64,000 bases of DNA from Alteriqipengyuania lutimaris (GCF_003363135.1 NZ_QRBB01000002.1:372001-436000); one strand, 5' to 3'; positions 1-9,867 are shown, counted from the first letter of the stretch. Translations and numbers: made by a program. Notes: a model not told the origin generated them from the letters alone.

Positions 1-1
1 G

Positions 2-1378
2 GAGATCGTCGCAGAAATCCTCTCCGCCGCGCCGGAGGGCACGCGCTATGGGCTGGTGGTCCAGAAAAGGGAGGGCGGCGAAATCCTCGCTATCGCGGCG
101 GACGAGCGTTTCATTCCCGCATCGAACACCAAGATCTACACCACGCTCGCCGCCTATCGCCAGCTCGCGGCCTTGCAGAGAGCCGCCGAAGGTACCGGCG
201 TACGCATCGAGCCGGCACCTGATGGCGCAGTCGATGTCGTGCTCGAAGGGCGCGGCGAAGCGACCGTGTCGAGCGCGCGCGATTGCCGGACCCAGTGCCT
301 CGCCACTCTCGCCGACGCGGTCGCCGCGCGCGCACGCCGGGTTCGCAATGTCGTGGGCGATGCGAGCTGGTATCCCGATGAGCGCTGGAGCGCGGGGATG
401 AGCTGGAACAACATCCCGTTTCGGTACGGCACCGCCACCGGCGCGTTGGTGGTGGACGACAACGAGATCGTGGTGTCGGTGGCGCCGGGCAGGATCGGAC
501 AGCCGGGCACGATAGAAAGCGACGGCTATTACCGGATCGACAACCTGACACGGACGGTGGCGGGCGCCGACAGTGCGCTCGACCTTCGCCGCCTGCCCGG
601 CAGCGATACGCTGGTTGTCGACGGCACGATCGGTACGGGCGCGGACCCTTCCGCGTTTCGCCTCGGCTTGGACGATCCCGCCCACCGCGCCGCCTGGCGG
701 CTTGCGAGACTGCTTGAGGAGCGCGGCGTACAGGTAACGGGCGACGTCACGTCACGCTATCGTCCGCTCCTACCCTCGGACGATCCGGTAAACCGCGCGG
801 GCGCCCCAGCCGCCCGAATGCCGAAGGAGGAAATGCTCGCGCGATTGCCGCCCGAGCAAATCGCAGCCGACATCGTGACGATCAACAAGCAGAGCCAGAA
901 CCTTCACGCCGAATTGATGCTGCGCCGGGCCGGAAAACTCACGGGCAGCGGCTCGGTGGCGGACGGCCAGCGCGCTCTGGAAGACCTGCTGGACGCTGCC
1001 GATCTCCCCCGCGATGGCTTCGTCCTTGCCGACGGATCGGGCATGTCGAGTTACAATCGTTTGAACCCCCGCATCACTTCGAGACTTCTCGCCTGGGCCG
1101 CCCGGCAGGAATGGGGCGATGCGTGGCGCGCCAGCCTCCCCGTGGGCGGGATCGACGGGACGCTCGCGCGCCGTTTTGCGGAAACGCCGCTGGAAGGGCG
1201 TATATTTGCCAAGACCGGCTCGCTCAACGCATCGCGCGCACTGTCAGGCTATATGATTGCGGCCAGCGGCGAGCAGTTGGTCTTCTCCGCCGTTGCCAAC
1301 GACATCCCGCCCGGCGGAGAAGCCGCCGCGCTGGCGGCGCTGGATGCGGCGCTGGTGGCGATCGCCGCCGAAAACTGA
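2..1378 (+). CDS. dacB: D-alanyl-D-alanine carboxypeptidase/endopeptidase, PBP4 (S13) family, 5' partial
   Basis: Periplasmic serine peptidase that trims or cleaves peptidoglycan cross-links, releasing D-Ala. The reading frame is open back to the first bases of the window, so the signal peptide and true start lie outside. All three penicillin-binding motifs are visible: SNTK (nucleophile Ser codon at 122-124), a Ser-Tyr-Asn (SxN) triad inside GSGMSSYN, and KTG within AKTGSLNA near the C-terminus. About 458 codons are present, matching the usual S13 length minus the N-terminus. It converges on the penicillin acylase gene with only 3 bases between stop codons. Family call is firm; the exact start cannot be seen. 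Confidence 0.9.
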   Translation, partial: EIVAEILSAAPEGTRYGLVVQKREGGEILAIAADERFIPASNTKIYTTLAAYRQLAALQRAAEGTGVRIEPAPDGAVDVVLEGRGEATVSSARDCRTQCLATLADAVAARARRVRNVVGDASWYPDERWSAGMSWNNIPFRYGTATGALVVDDNEIVVSVAPGRIGQPGTIESDGYYRIDNLTRTVAGADSALDLRRLPGSDTLVVDGTIGTGADPSAFRLGLDDPAHRAAWRLARLLEERGVQVTGDVTSRYRPLLPSDDPVNRAGAPAARMPKEEMLARLPPEQIAADIVTINKQSQNLHAELMLRRAGKLTGSGSVADGQRALEDLLDAADLPRDGFVLADGSGMSSYNRLNPRITSRLLAWAARQEWGDAWRASLPVGGIDGTLARRFAETPLEGRIFAKTGSLNASRALSGYMIAASGEQLVFSAVANDIPPGGEAAALAALDAALVAIAAEN

Positions 1379-1381
1379 TCG

Positions 1382-3769
1382 TCAGTTCGGCGAAATGGTG
1401 AAGCGGCGCACTGCCGCCGCGTCCACGGCCGGGCGGGTAAAGGCCCACTCGGCCATCTCGCCCGCAAGCCAGGGCTCATAGAAATCGCGATAATGCGGCG
1501 AGGCGGGGTCGGCCGACTGGCCGGGCAGAAGGAGGAACCGCGTACGGTCCCAATTGCCGACATCGGCGGCGAAGAGGAAGCTTGCTCCGTGCCGAACCGA
1601 ATAGCTCCCGCCCGCACGCATTCCGCGCGCCATCACCGTAGTGCCGTCCCCGCCGGATTCTCCGCCCGCGATCGCAGGGAAGGCATCGGCGATGGCCGGA
1701 ACCGCGTCGAGCGGATGGTCGATAGTCACGCGGTGCAGATCGCCCCAGCGCCATTGCCCCGGATCGGCGCCACCCACTTGCACGGCCTCCGCCGAGCCAG
1801 CCGCCAGCGCGCCGTCGATCAACTCGCGCCTCGTCACAGCCGGATCGGGCCCGAGGCGAGCGTCGAGAGTTTCCAGCGCAGTCAGCATCGCATCGAGATT
1901 GACGCGCGATACGAGATCGCGCGCAGAGGGCGGAATGACGGCGGCATGAAACCGCTCCGCAAGCTCGGCAATCACCATCTCGTAAAGCAGTGCCGCGCCG
2001 CTATCGGCAGCAAGATCGCCGTTCCAGCCGGCGAGCATCCGCGCAGCATCGCGCGCGTCCGGCGAGGGTTCCTCCGGCAGCATTGCCACGAGCTTCGTCG
2101 CCGGAATGGCGACGGTATCATGCAACAGCGCCACACTGTCATCGAGCGAGTGCCGGCCCTGCGCACCGAGCACCTCCTCGATCCGGTCGTGGCGAAAGGG
2201 ATCGGACCAGGTGAAGCTCAAGATACGCTCGTCATAGGGATAATCCGGCGGCAGATTCATGGCATTGGCCGATACGATCACGCCATTGTCCGGATTGAAG
2301 CGGCTCGGCATGTCCGCGACCGCCTGTACGCCCGCCCAGTCGAACGATCCGTCGCCCGGCGCAGGAAACAGCCCGTCATGGCGCGGCCTTTTGGGAGCGA
2401 ACCCGATCGCCTGCCAACCAGTGTTGCCGTCGATATCGGCGTAATGGAGATTGGTCGGGGAAACATGCAGCCTGAACGCCTCGCGCAAGCCAGCCCAATC
2501 TTTCGCCAGATTGATGGCAACGATGGCGAAGCGCATATTGGCGCCCGGCAGCATGGTCACCGTCGCGAATGCGATGGCCCGGTTCCTCGATGGATCCTCG
2601 GCGATCACCGGGCGCCCTTCGCTGTATCGCATGACGATCCGCTCCGCCGCCCCGCCCTTCACCGCGACCACATCCTCGACCACATCGAAGGGCTTCCAGT
2701 CCCCATTATGGCGGTAACGCGTCGGATCGTCGGGATGCGTTTCCAGCACGAAGAGATCGGTCTGGTCGATATGGAAATTGGTCCGCCCGAAGGCGAAGCG
2801 ATCGGTATGGCCCTGCATGATCCCCGGCAGACCCGGATATCCCGCGCCGATCACGTCGAGGCCGGGCGCGGTCAGATGAACGATGTGACGGGGACTGAAA
2901 CCGCCGATCGCAAGATGGGGATCATTGGCGAGGATCGGGCGTCCCGTATCGGTTCGAGTGCCGGCAACGGTCCAGGCATTGCTCCCCTGCGCGGCCTGAT
3001 CGGTCCGGCGGTTCTCTCTCAGCAGTGCCGCGTCGATCCGCGCGACCAGCGGCGGCTCGATTGCCGGGGGACGATCGAGATCGCGCAGCGCGCCGAGGTC
3101 GAGCGGGGAAACGGCGGCGCAATCGAGACCGGGAGGCACGGTGAAATCCCATGCCGGGCGCAGCGGTTCGCGCCAGTTTTCGAGATCCAGTAAACCGCGC
3201 GCTTCCAGCATGGCGCGCCGGATCTCCTCGTCGGCATCGTCGCTCCCCGCCCCGCGACGGCGCAAGCAGTCCTCCACCGACCAGCGCATGGGTTCGATCC
3301 CGAGGATCGCGAATTCGCGTGGCGCCAGTGACGGATCGGCTGCAATCTCGTCGATCCGGGCGTTGATCCCTGCGCAATATCCGCACACGCAATCGACGAC
3401 ATCGGCGGGAATGGACGCCAGTTCCGCGCTCAGGTCGCCGCGATAATGAAACAGCCGTGCCGCGCGGTCGGAGGGGATAAAACGCGGACCGAAGGCTTCC
3501 GCCATCCGCCCCATGTCTCTTCGCAGATCGAGGTCGAGCTGGAACAGGCGGTCGCGTGCGACCAGATAGCCCTGGCCCCAATAGGCATCGTGCAGCGACG
3601 CGGCGCGGACATGCGGAATGCCGAAGCGATCCTCCAATACGCTGATTGTCGCCTTCAGCCCCCTGCCCCTCGACAATTCGCCGGGGTGAAACCGGGCCAT
3701 ACCGCGCGCGGACAGGCCAGCCAGGGCAGCGATCCCCGCCGTGGCGAGCAGAAGAGCCCGGCGGGTCAT
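1382..3769 (-). CDS. penicillin acylase (S45/Ntn-hydrolase) family protein, Tat-like signal
   Basis: Family members hydrolyse amide bonds of N-acyl compounds: beta-lactams, acyl-homoserine lactones, N-acyl amino acids. The ATG at 3769 is preferred over an upstream ATG at 3880 because it directly precedes a twin-arginine-like signal (MTRRALLLATAG, hydrophobic core, SARG). The expected autoproteolysis site is seen as Gln-Gly-Ser-Asn-Ala-Trp, with the new N-terminal Ser at about residue 263; the alpha chain would be residues ~35-262 and the beta chain 263-795. The 795-aa length is normal. It lies tail-to-tail with dacB and divergent from a TonB receptor, suggesting periplasmic deacylation of an imported compound. 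The substrate cannot be told from sequence. Confidence 0.87.
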   Translation of the reverse strand: MTRRALLLATAGIAALAGLSARGMARFHPGELSRGRGLKATISVLEDRFGIPHVRAASLHDAYWGQGYLVARDRLFQLDLDLRRDMGRMAEAFGPRFIPSDRAARLFHYRGDLSAELASIPADVVDCVCGYCAGINARIDEIAADPSLAPREFAILGIEPMRWSVEDCLRRRGAGSDDADEEIRRAMLEARGLLDLENWREPLRPAWDFTVPPGLDCAAVSPLDLGALRDLDRPPAIEPPLVARIDAALLRENRRTDQAAQGSNAWTVAGTRTDTGRPILANDPHLAIGGFSPRHIVHLTAPGLDVIGAGYPGLPGIMQGHTDRFAFGRTNFHIDQTDLFVLETHPDDPTRYRHNGDWKPFDVVEDVVAVKGGAAERIVMRYSEGRPVIAEDPSRNRAIAFATVTMLPGANMRFAIVAINLAKDWAGLREAFRLHVSPTNLHYADIDGNTGWQAIGFAPKRPRHDGLFPAPGDGSFDWAGVQAVADMPSRFNPDNGVIVSANAMNLPPDYPYDERILSFTWSDPFRHDRIEEVLGAQGRHSLDDSVALLHDTVAIPATKLVAMLPEEPSPDARDAARMLAGWNGDLAADSGAALLYEMVIAELAERFHAAVIPPSARDLVSRVNLDAMLTALETLDARLGPDPAVTRRELIDGALAAGSAEAVQVGGADPGQWRWGDLHRVTIDHPLDAVPAIADAFPAIAGGESGGDGTTVMARGMRAGGSYSVRHGASFLFAADVGNWDRTRFLLLPGQSADPASPHYRDFYEPWLAGEMAEWAFTRPAVDAAAVRRFTISPN

Positions 3770-4237
3770 CGCCCGGTTCGCTGATTGGAAGTCAAAAGTG
3801 CCGCTCCGCCTGACCGTGGGGTTCGCGTGATCGTAGCGGCACGGCACCGCCCCGCGCATATCTTTGGGAAGCCAGGCCATAACTCGCGGCTATCTGGGCC
3901 GATCGCGCGCGAAAGCGTTAAATCGCATCCCATACCCCAAAGCTATATGTCCGTGCACATCTCGGAGCGCTGCACGTATTGACGAAGCTACACTCGCGGT
4001 TAGGTTCGAATCTGCTGAAAAAAGAAGGTTTGGCGACAGATCGAACCAATTTTCGATGCAGCGCGCACAATCTTGATACGGTCAATTCTACCCGGCCGTC
4101 ACGGGGTAGAAATGTTTCGCGATTTCGGCGCAACGGCCGGAATCGCTTCAGGGAACAGGGTGGTTCGAATTTGTCATGACCCGTTTCGACGGGCCAGCAG
4201 TGGCGTGAACCGTCCGCTTGGTAATGAGGGATTTAAG
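3770..4237. other. divergent intergenic region between penicillin acylase and TonB receptor
   Basis: About 470 bases without a convincing gene, holding the promoters of two divergent genes. It is visibly AT-richer than its flanks around 3900-4060. It contains an inverted repeat (4086-4111, separate entry) and a plausible Shine-Dalgarno GAGGG at 4226-4230 before the receptor ATG. Open frames running through it are N-terminal read-through extensions of the flanking genes and were not accepted. Confidence 0.6.
4086..4111. promoter_or_regulatory. inverted repeat TTCTACCC-N10-GGGTAGAA upstream of TonB receptor
   Basis: Perfect 8-bp arms (4086-4093 and 4104-4111) separated by 10 bases, about 125 bp before the receptor start. 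It could be a dimeric-repressor operator or an RNA hairpin in the leader. No T-run follows, so it is not a typical intrinsic terminator. Its function is inference. Confidence 0.35.
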
Positions 4238-7153
4238 ATGCAAATGCCAAAGCGCACACCATCCCGGTTTTCGTCCGGTCGCACTCGCCTCGTCAGCAGC
4301 AGCGCGCTTGCAGGCACCGCCCTTCTCGCGATGGCGGCAGTACCCGCGGCAGCGCAGACGGTTGCAGACGAAGACGAAGATCCCGCCGTGCAGACGACCG
4401 AGACCATCGAACGCTCTTCCGACGACATTATCGTCACCGGCTCACGCGTCGCGAGGCTCGGTTTCGACAGCCCAACACCACTGACGGTCATCAGCACGGA
4501 ACAGATCGAGGCGGAATCGCCGACCAACAACCTGTTCGACCTCGTCAGTCAGCTTCCCTCCGTGGCGGGCAGTGCGCAGCTGTCGAATTCCCGCCTCAAC
4601 ATCAGCTCCGGCCTGTCGGGCATCAACACGATCAACCTGCGAAATCTCGGGCTGGAGCGGACGCTGGTCCTGCTCGATGGGCGGCGGACCGTGCCCTCGA
4701 CCGTGCAGGGCTATGTCGACGTCAACACCTTCCCCCAGCAGCTCGTCAGTCGCGTCGAGGTGGTCACCGGCGGCGCTTCGGCCGCCTATGGTTCGGACGC
4801 GGTTGCGGGCGTGGTCAACTTCGTGCTCGACAAGCGCTATGACGGGCTGAAACTCAGCGGCAATTCCGGCATCACCGACAAGGGAGACGGCTTCACCTAT
4901 CAGGTGAGCGCCGCGACCGGCGTGCCCTTCGCGGACGGACGCGGACATATCCTTTTGAGCGGGCAAGTTTCGCACCAGGACGGCATCTTCCAAGTCGATC
5001 GGGACTGGAATTTCGGTGTGCAGAACATCATTCCGAACCCCGATTACACTGCGACCAACGGCCTCCCCCAATTCATCGTGCGCGGCCCCGGCAATCGCAA
5101 CAATGCCGCGCCCGGCGGGATCATCAACGCGTCCTCCGGAGGCGTCGCCGACCGCTTGCGGGGCCTGTATTTCGGTCCCGGCGGGCAGGTGCTTCGTTAC
5201 GATTACGGCCAGTTCCCGACCGTCGCGCAAAGCAGCGGCATTACCATCGGCGGCAGCTATCAGGTCGACGATTCGAACAGCCGCATCGGGCTTTCGCCGG
5301 AAGAGGACCGACGCAATGCCTTCGGTCGGCTGAGCTTCGATATCACGCCATGGGCCACGGCTTTCATCGAAGCGTCCTACAATTGGCAGGAAACCTTTTT
5401 CAATGCAGGGCCCCAATTCTCGACCGGCCGGGTTCTGCGCGGCGACAACGCGTTCCTGATCCGCACCCTGGGCGCGCAGGCGGCGGGTATCAATACGGTG
5501 ACAGTCGGGACGACGCAGAGCGACCTGCCTTTCCGCGCCCTCAACAACACGCGCGACGTCCAGCGCTATGTCGGCGGATTGGAAGGGGAATTCCAAATCG
5601 CGGGTAAGGCCGCGATCTGGGACGCCTATGTGCAGTATGGCGAGACCAATTCGCGCGAGCAGTTGCGCGACATCATCATAAACACCAATTACAACAATGC
5701 GATCGATGCCGTATTCGCTCCGGCGGGCAATGCGATCGGCGTCCCGGCAGGCACCATCGTATGCCGTTCCACGCTGACGAACCCGACAAATGGCTGCGTT
5801 CCGCTGAACATTTTGGGCACGGGGGTCGCCACTTCGGCGGCGGTCGATTACGTTCTCGGCGATCCCTATCGCGATCAGACATTGAAACAGACGGTGGTCG
5901 GCGCGAACCTGTCTTTCACGCCGTTCGCGCTCTGGGCCGGTGACGTGAGCCTCGCCGTTGGTGCCGAATATCGCAAGGAAGAGGTATCCGGCTTCGTGCC
6001 CACCGAGCTCCAGACCGGATTCCAGGTCGGCAATTACCTCCCGACCTTCGGGGAATACGACGTCAAGGAAGCCTATCTCGAAGCCGTCGTTCCGCTTGGC
6101 TTCGGGTTCATCTTCAACGGCGCGGTGCGTGCGACGGACTATTCCACCTCAGGCTACGTCACGACCTACAAGCTGGGTGCGACCTGGCAGCCGATCGACG
6201 ACATCATGCTGCGCGGAACCTATTCGCGCGACATCCGGGCGCCCAATCTGAACGAATTGTTCCAAGCCGGCACATCGCGGACGAACACGCTGACCAATGC
6301 CTTCGTCAATCCGGCGACCACCATCACCTTTCGCGAGACCACGACGGGCAATCTCGATCTCGAACCGGAAAAGGCCGACACCTATTCGGCGGGCGTGGTG
6401 CTGATGCCGCGCTTCATTCCCGGGCTGTCCGCCTCGGTCGATTATTTCAACATCACCGTGGAAGGAGCCATCGGGCAGTATTTCGCGCAGGATATCTTCA
6501 ACCGCTGCAACGAAGGCATCACCCGGTTCTGCGCGGCCTACGGCCCTGATCCCGACGGGGTGCGCGAACTGTTCTTCCGTGCGAGCCCCTTCAACTTCGC
6601 CGAGGTGCGGAACGAAGGCATCGACTTCGACGTGTCCTATCGACTGGGCCTCGACGATGTCTTCGGCATGGTGGACAGCTCGCTCGTCCTGCGCGCGGTG
6701 GCGACGCACTATCTCGAAAGCATCGTCGATGACGGGATCAGCGAACCGATCAGTCCGCTCGGCACCCTGTCCGGCAGCGGGCCGCCCGACTGGCTGTATC
6801 GCGGCTCGATCGCATTTCAGACGCCCGATTTCGGCCTGACCGCCGTAGGACGCGGCGTGGGCAGCGGGCGGTATTCCGCAACGCGCTTCGAATGTTCGAC
6901 GGCATGTCCGCCCTCGACCTCGCTGGCACGCACGACCGACGACAACAGCATCGACGGCGTGTTCTATGTCGACCTCAACGCGACTGCCAAGATCGCGGAG
7001 GCGATGGGGGCCGATGCGGAGGTGTTCGTGCACATTACCAATCTGTTCGATGCCGATCCCATCATCCTGCCCGAAACCGGCCTGGCCGCGAACAGCACCT
7101 ACAGCGATCTGCTGGGCCGCGCATTCCGCTTCGGGGTCCGGCTCGAATTCTGA
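4238..7153 (+). CDS. TonB-dependent receptor, outer membrane
   Basis: Energised outer-membrane importer of 971 aa. The ATG at 4238 follows a GAGGG Shine-Dalgarno by 7 bases and begins a signal peptide ending near AAVPAAAQT; the frame is open upstream to 4073 but without signal-like sequence. A TonB-box-like DDIIVTGSR stands at the mature N-terminus. The plug (about residues 80-190) carries NLRNLGLERTLVLLDGRR and VEVVTGGASAAYGSDAVAGVVNF. The rest is a beta-barrel ending in FRFGVRLEF with a terminal Phe. There is no STN domain, so it is a transporter rather than a signalling receptor. Neighbouring amidohydrolases suggest an N-acylated or peptide ligand, which is inference. Confidence 0.93.
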   Translation: MQMPKRTPSRFSSGRTRLVSSSALAGTALLAMAAVPAAAQTVADEDEDPAVQTTETIERSSDDIIVTGSRVARLGFDSPTPLTVISTEQIEAESPTNNLFDLVSQLPSVAGSAQLSNSRLNISSGLSGINTINLRNLGLERTLVLLDGRRTVPSTVQGYVDVNTFPQQLVSRVEVVTGGASAAYGSDAVAGVVNFVLDKRYDGLKLSGNSGITDKGDGFTYQVSAATGVPFADGRGHILLSGQVSHQDGIFQVDRDWNFGVQNIIPNPDYTATNGLPQFIVRGPGNRNNAAPGGIINASSGGVADRLRGLYFGPGGQVLRYDYGQFPTVAQSSGITIGGSYQVDDSNSRIGLSPEEDRRNAFGRLSFDITPWATAFIEASYNWQETFFNAGPQFSTGRVLRGDNAFLIRTLGAQAAGINTVTVGTTQSDLPFRALNNTRDVQRYVGGLEGEFQIAGKAAIWDAYVQYGETNSREQLRDIIINTNYNNAIDAVFAPAGNAIGVPAGTIVCRSTLTNPTNGCVPLNILGTGVATSAAVDYVLGDPYRDQTLKQTVVGANLSFTPFALWAGDVSLAVGAEYRKEEVSGFVPTELQTGFQVGNYLPTFGEYDVKEAYLEAVVPLGFGFIFNGAVRATDYSTSGYVTTYKLGATWQPIDDIMLRGTYSRDIRAPNLNELFQAGTSRTNTLTNAFVNPATTITFRETTTGNLDLEPEKADTYSAGVVLMPRFIPGLSASVDYFNITVEGAIGQYFAQDIFNRCNEGITRFCAAYGPDPDGVRELFFRASPFNFAEVRNEGIDFDVSYRLGLDDVFGMVDSSLVLRAVATHYLESIVDDGISEPISPLGTLSGSGPPDWLYRGSIAFQTPDFGLTAVGRGVGSGRYSATRFECSTACPPSTSLARTTDDNSIDGVFYVDLNATAKIAEAMGADAEVFVHITNLFDADPIILPETGLAANSTYSDLLGRAFRFGVRLEF

Positions 7154-7169
7154 GCCTTCGAATACGGGG

Positions 7170-7206
7170 AGGCCCGCGCGCGGTTCACGCCGCGGGCGGG
7201 CCTTTT
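7170..7206 (+). terminator. intrinsic terminator after TonB receptor
   Basis: GC-rich hairpin with arms AGGCCCGC and GCGGGCCT, followed by TTTT, 16 bases beyond the receptor stop. It lies between convergent genes and may serve both, since the deacylase gene ends at 7208. Confidence 0.75.
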
Positions 7207-7207
7207 C

Positions 7208-8818
7208 CTATGAGGGGCACTGAGCGGGTGGCGACCGCAGCAGCACGCGGCCCGCCGCCTCCCCGGTCACCGCGCCGTTCACCACCGCCAATCGTCCATT
7301 CACGAACAGGGCAGTGACACCCTCGCTCAGTTCGCGCGGAGACAGGTAGGTCGCGCGCGGCGCGTATCCGTCGGGATCGAGAACCAGCACGTCGGCGAAA
7401 TAGCCCGGCTTTAGATAACCGCGCTCTTCGACCTTATAGATATCGGCCACCTGCCCGGTCGATTGGCGGATAAAGCGAGCAAGGTCGATCGTGCCACGTT
7501 CCACCACATAGGTACGGTATTTCTCGGGATAGGTGGCGAACATGCGGGGATGTCCCAGCGAGCCGTCCGAGGCGGTGACGACCCATGGCTGGCGCATCAA
7601 GGCCTCGACATCGCCCTGCGCCATGTTGAAGGACGCGACTTCCGTCCCCCGCCCGCCTTCCGACGCGACCTGTGCGATAATGCGGATCGCAGCCTCGACC
7701 GGATCGATCCCCTTCGCTTTCGCGTGTTCTTCCAGTGTCCGACCTGTCCAGACCCGATCGGGAGCAGTCAGAAGAAGCGACCCCGCTCCGCCCCGGCGGC
7801 GCAGGTTTTCGGCCATTTCCGTGCGGATACGCGCCTCGTTCGCGGGATCGGAGAACCGCGCCAGGAGTGCTTCCGACCCCCCATCGACCGCCCAGCGCGG
7901 CAGCAGCGCGGCATCGAGGCTCGATCCCGAAGCGAGCCATGGATATTGGTCGGCGGTTACGTCGATCCCGCGCGCCCTTGCCGCCTCGATCAAGGCGATC
8001 AGGGCGGGCGCTTCGCCCTGCACGTCCACACCAAGCGCCTTGATATGCGCGATATGGACGGGCGCGCCCGCCTCCTCGCCGATGCGGATCGCTTCGCGCG
8101 TCGAATCCATCAGGCCGATCGTATAGGAGGACTCATCGCGCTGGTGCGTGTCGTAAAGGCCGCCGCGCCGCCCAGCCTCCCCCGCCAGGGCGATCACCTC
8201 CTCGGTCGTGGCGAAGCTTTGCGGGGCATAGAACAGGCCCGTCGAAAAGCCCGTCGCGCCAGCGCACATCGCGTCTGCGACGAGCTTCTTCATGGTGTCG
8301 AGCTCGTTCTGGTCAGGCGCGCGCGCCACATCGCCCAGCACCCGCTCCCGTACCGCACCGAAGCCCACGAAAGGAACCACATTGGTGCCGACGCCCGAAT
8401 TGGCCAGTTTTCGCGCATCCGCCGCGACATCGGGCGTGCCGCCGCCGTCGACGCCGATCATCACCGTGCTCGCCCCCTGTGTCAGCCAGGCGGCGTTGAT
8501 CCGATCGGCGGGATCGTTCGCGCGCAGAAAGATATCCGCATGAGTATGGGGATCGATAAAGCCCGGCGCCACGATCTGCCCCCGCGCGTCGATCACCCGC
8601 TCGGCCGTGAATGCGCGCTGGGGTCCGACATAGGCGATCCGGTCATCTGTTATCGCGACGTCGCCGGGATAGGCCGGCGCCTCGCTGCCATCGTAGATAG
8701 TCCCGCCGCGGATCACGATATCGACTGCAGGCGGCGCGCTGGTGGCGCAGGCACCGAGGGTCAGGGCGCAGGCGAGCGCGGCGAGAGACGGCAGGCGGTG
8801 GACAGGCAAGGACGGCAT
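7208..8818 (-). CDS. N-acyl-D-amino-acid deacylase (D-aminoacylase, amidohydrolase superfamily), lipoprotein-type signal
   Basis: Zinc-dependent hydrolase that frees D-amino acids from N-acyl-D-amino acids or similar amides. The start at 8818 is preferred over 8851 because AGAGGAA lies 9 bases upstream and the protein then opens with a lipobox-type signal (ALTLGAC). D-aminoacylase family marks are GGTIYDG near the mature N-terminus, the metal motif GFIDPHTHAD, EAGAPVHIAHIKALG with its metal His, DVTADQYPW, and the C-terminal GYLKPGYFADVLVLDPD strand. Its 536 aa suit the family. It is transcribed away from a LysR regulator and the dgcN-dgcA operon, which points to D-amino-acid catabolism. Confidence 0.88.
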   Translation of the reverse strand: MPSLPVHRLPSLAALACALTLGACATSAPPAVDIVIRGGTIYDGSEAPAYPGDVAITDDRIAYVGPQRAFTAERVIDARGQIVAPGFIDPHTHADIFLRANDPADRINAAWLTQGASTVMIGVDGGGTPDVAADARKLANSGVGTNVVPFVGFGAVRERVLGDVARAPDQNELDTMKKLVADAMCAGATGFSTGLFYAPQSFATTEEVIALAGEAGRRGGLYDTHQRDESSYTIGLMDSTREAIRIGEEAGAPVHIAHIKALGVDVQGEAPALIALIEAARARGIDVTADQYPWLASGSSLDAALLPRWAVDGGSEALLARFSDPANEARIRTEMAENLRRRGGAGSLLLTAPDRVWTGRTLEEHAKAKGIDPVEAAIRIIAQVASEGGRGTEVASFNMAQGDVEALMRQPWVVTASDGSLGHPRMFATYPEKYRTYVVERGTIDLARFIRQSTGQVADIYKVEERGYLKPGYFADVLVLDPDGYAPRATYLSPRELSEGVTALFVNGRLAVVNGAVTGEAAGRVLLRSPPAQCPS

Positions 8819-8982
8819 GAAGAACGTTCCTCTTCGCAACCGACGACGCAAGCCGCGCCGCGCGTTGGTGAACGAAAGGCATTTACGATTGCCGCCGATC
8901 CGTCCACCCCTGAACCCTGTCGGCGCGTTTGCCGCCTATAGCCGCACCGAATGCGTCCCCTTTGAGCGAGGTCGTCTCACCG

Positions 8983-9867
8983 ATGAATTTACGCCAGATC
9001 GAAGTCTTCCACGCGGTATTCCTCCATGGCACGGTCAGCGCCGCGGCGCGCGCGCTCAACGTGTCGCAGCCGAGCGTCACCAAGGTGCTTCGCCATGCCG
9101 AGAAGTCGTTGGGACTGGATCTTTTCGAGCGGACCAAGGGGCGGCTGATTCCGACGGAAGATGCGCGCACCCTGTTCGGCGAGGTCTCGGACATTCAGGA
9201 TCGCGTGCGCTCGCTGCATCAGGCTTGCCGCAACTTGCGCCAGGGCGAAGGCAGCCTGCTGCGCATTTCGGCCCTGCCCTCGCTGGGGCTCGGCGCTTTG
9301 CCGGAAGCGGTGGCGCGTTTCACCGAAAAGCGAAGCGAAATCCGTTTCGATCTCCAGACGCTTCACCACGACGAGATCGTGCGCAAGCTCTACGAGCGGG
9401 AAACCGATATAGCGATCAGCTTTGAAGTTCCGATTGCCGCACCGGTCGCCCATCAGGTGATCGGCGAAGGGGAATTGGTGGTACTGTTCCGGCCGGAGGA
9501 TATGCCCGATGCGCCCTCGCGCGTCCATCTGGCCGACATGGAGGACAAGAATTTTATCAGTCCGATCCAAAACGGCCCCATCGGCCAATTGCTGCGCAGC
9601 GAACTCGACCGCCTCGAAGTAACGCTGACCGAAAGCGCCTCCTCGCGCACCTATTACATCGCGGCCGCGCTGGTGCGCGCGGGATTGGGCATGGCGATCG
9701 TCGATAATTTCACGGCCGAATCCGCACTGTCGGCAGGGCTCGCCAGCCGCCCGCTCCAGCCCGCCCTGACCTTCGACATAAATGCCGTCTATCTCCAGGC
9801 CCGACCACCTTCGCGCGCCGGTGCCGATTTCCTCGCTCTTCTCGCGGAAGTGATCGACGCGGTATAG
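8983..9867 (+). CDS. LysR-family transcriptional regulator, candidate regulator of the D-amino-acid genes
   Basis: DNA-binding regulator of 294 aa. The start at 8983 gives the canonical LysR opening MNLRQIEVFHAVFLHGT; the upstream ATG-less extension from 8929 lacks family similarity. The winged helix-turn-helix occupies residues ~3-60 (SAAARALNVSQPSVTKVLRHAEKSLGLDLFER in segments), followed by an effector-binding domain from about 90. It is divergent from the D-aminoacylase (164-bp shared promoter region) and 87 bp before dgcN, the classic LysR arrangement for controlling both sides. Effector unknown; an N-acyl or D-amino acid is the natural guess. Confidence 0.92.
   Translation: MNLRQIEVFHAVFLHGTVSAAARALNVSQPSVTKVLRHAEKSLGLDLFERTKGRLIPTEDARTLFGEVSDIQDRVRSLHQACRNLRQGEGSLLRISALPSLGLGALPEAVARFTEKRSEIRFDLQTLHHDEIVRKLYERETDIAISFEVPIAAPVAHQVIGEGELVVLFRPEDMPDAPSRVHLADMEDKNFISPIQNGPIGQLLRSELDRLEVTLTESASSRTYYIAAALVRAGLGMAIVDNFTAESALSAGLASRPLQPALTFDINAVYLQARPPSRAGADFLALLAEVIDAV

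Noticed and set aside
3995..4025. tRNA T-loop-like GGTTCGAATC
   Set aside because: No acceptor stem, anticodon arm or CCA context can be drawn around it; only the T-loop string is present.
7463..8941. 492-codon plus-strand frame opposite the D-aminoacylase
   Set aside because: Antisense shadow; the real gene shows metal motifs and lipobox on the minus strand.
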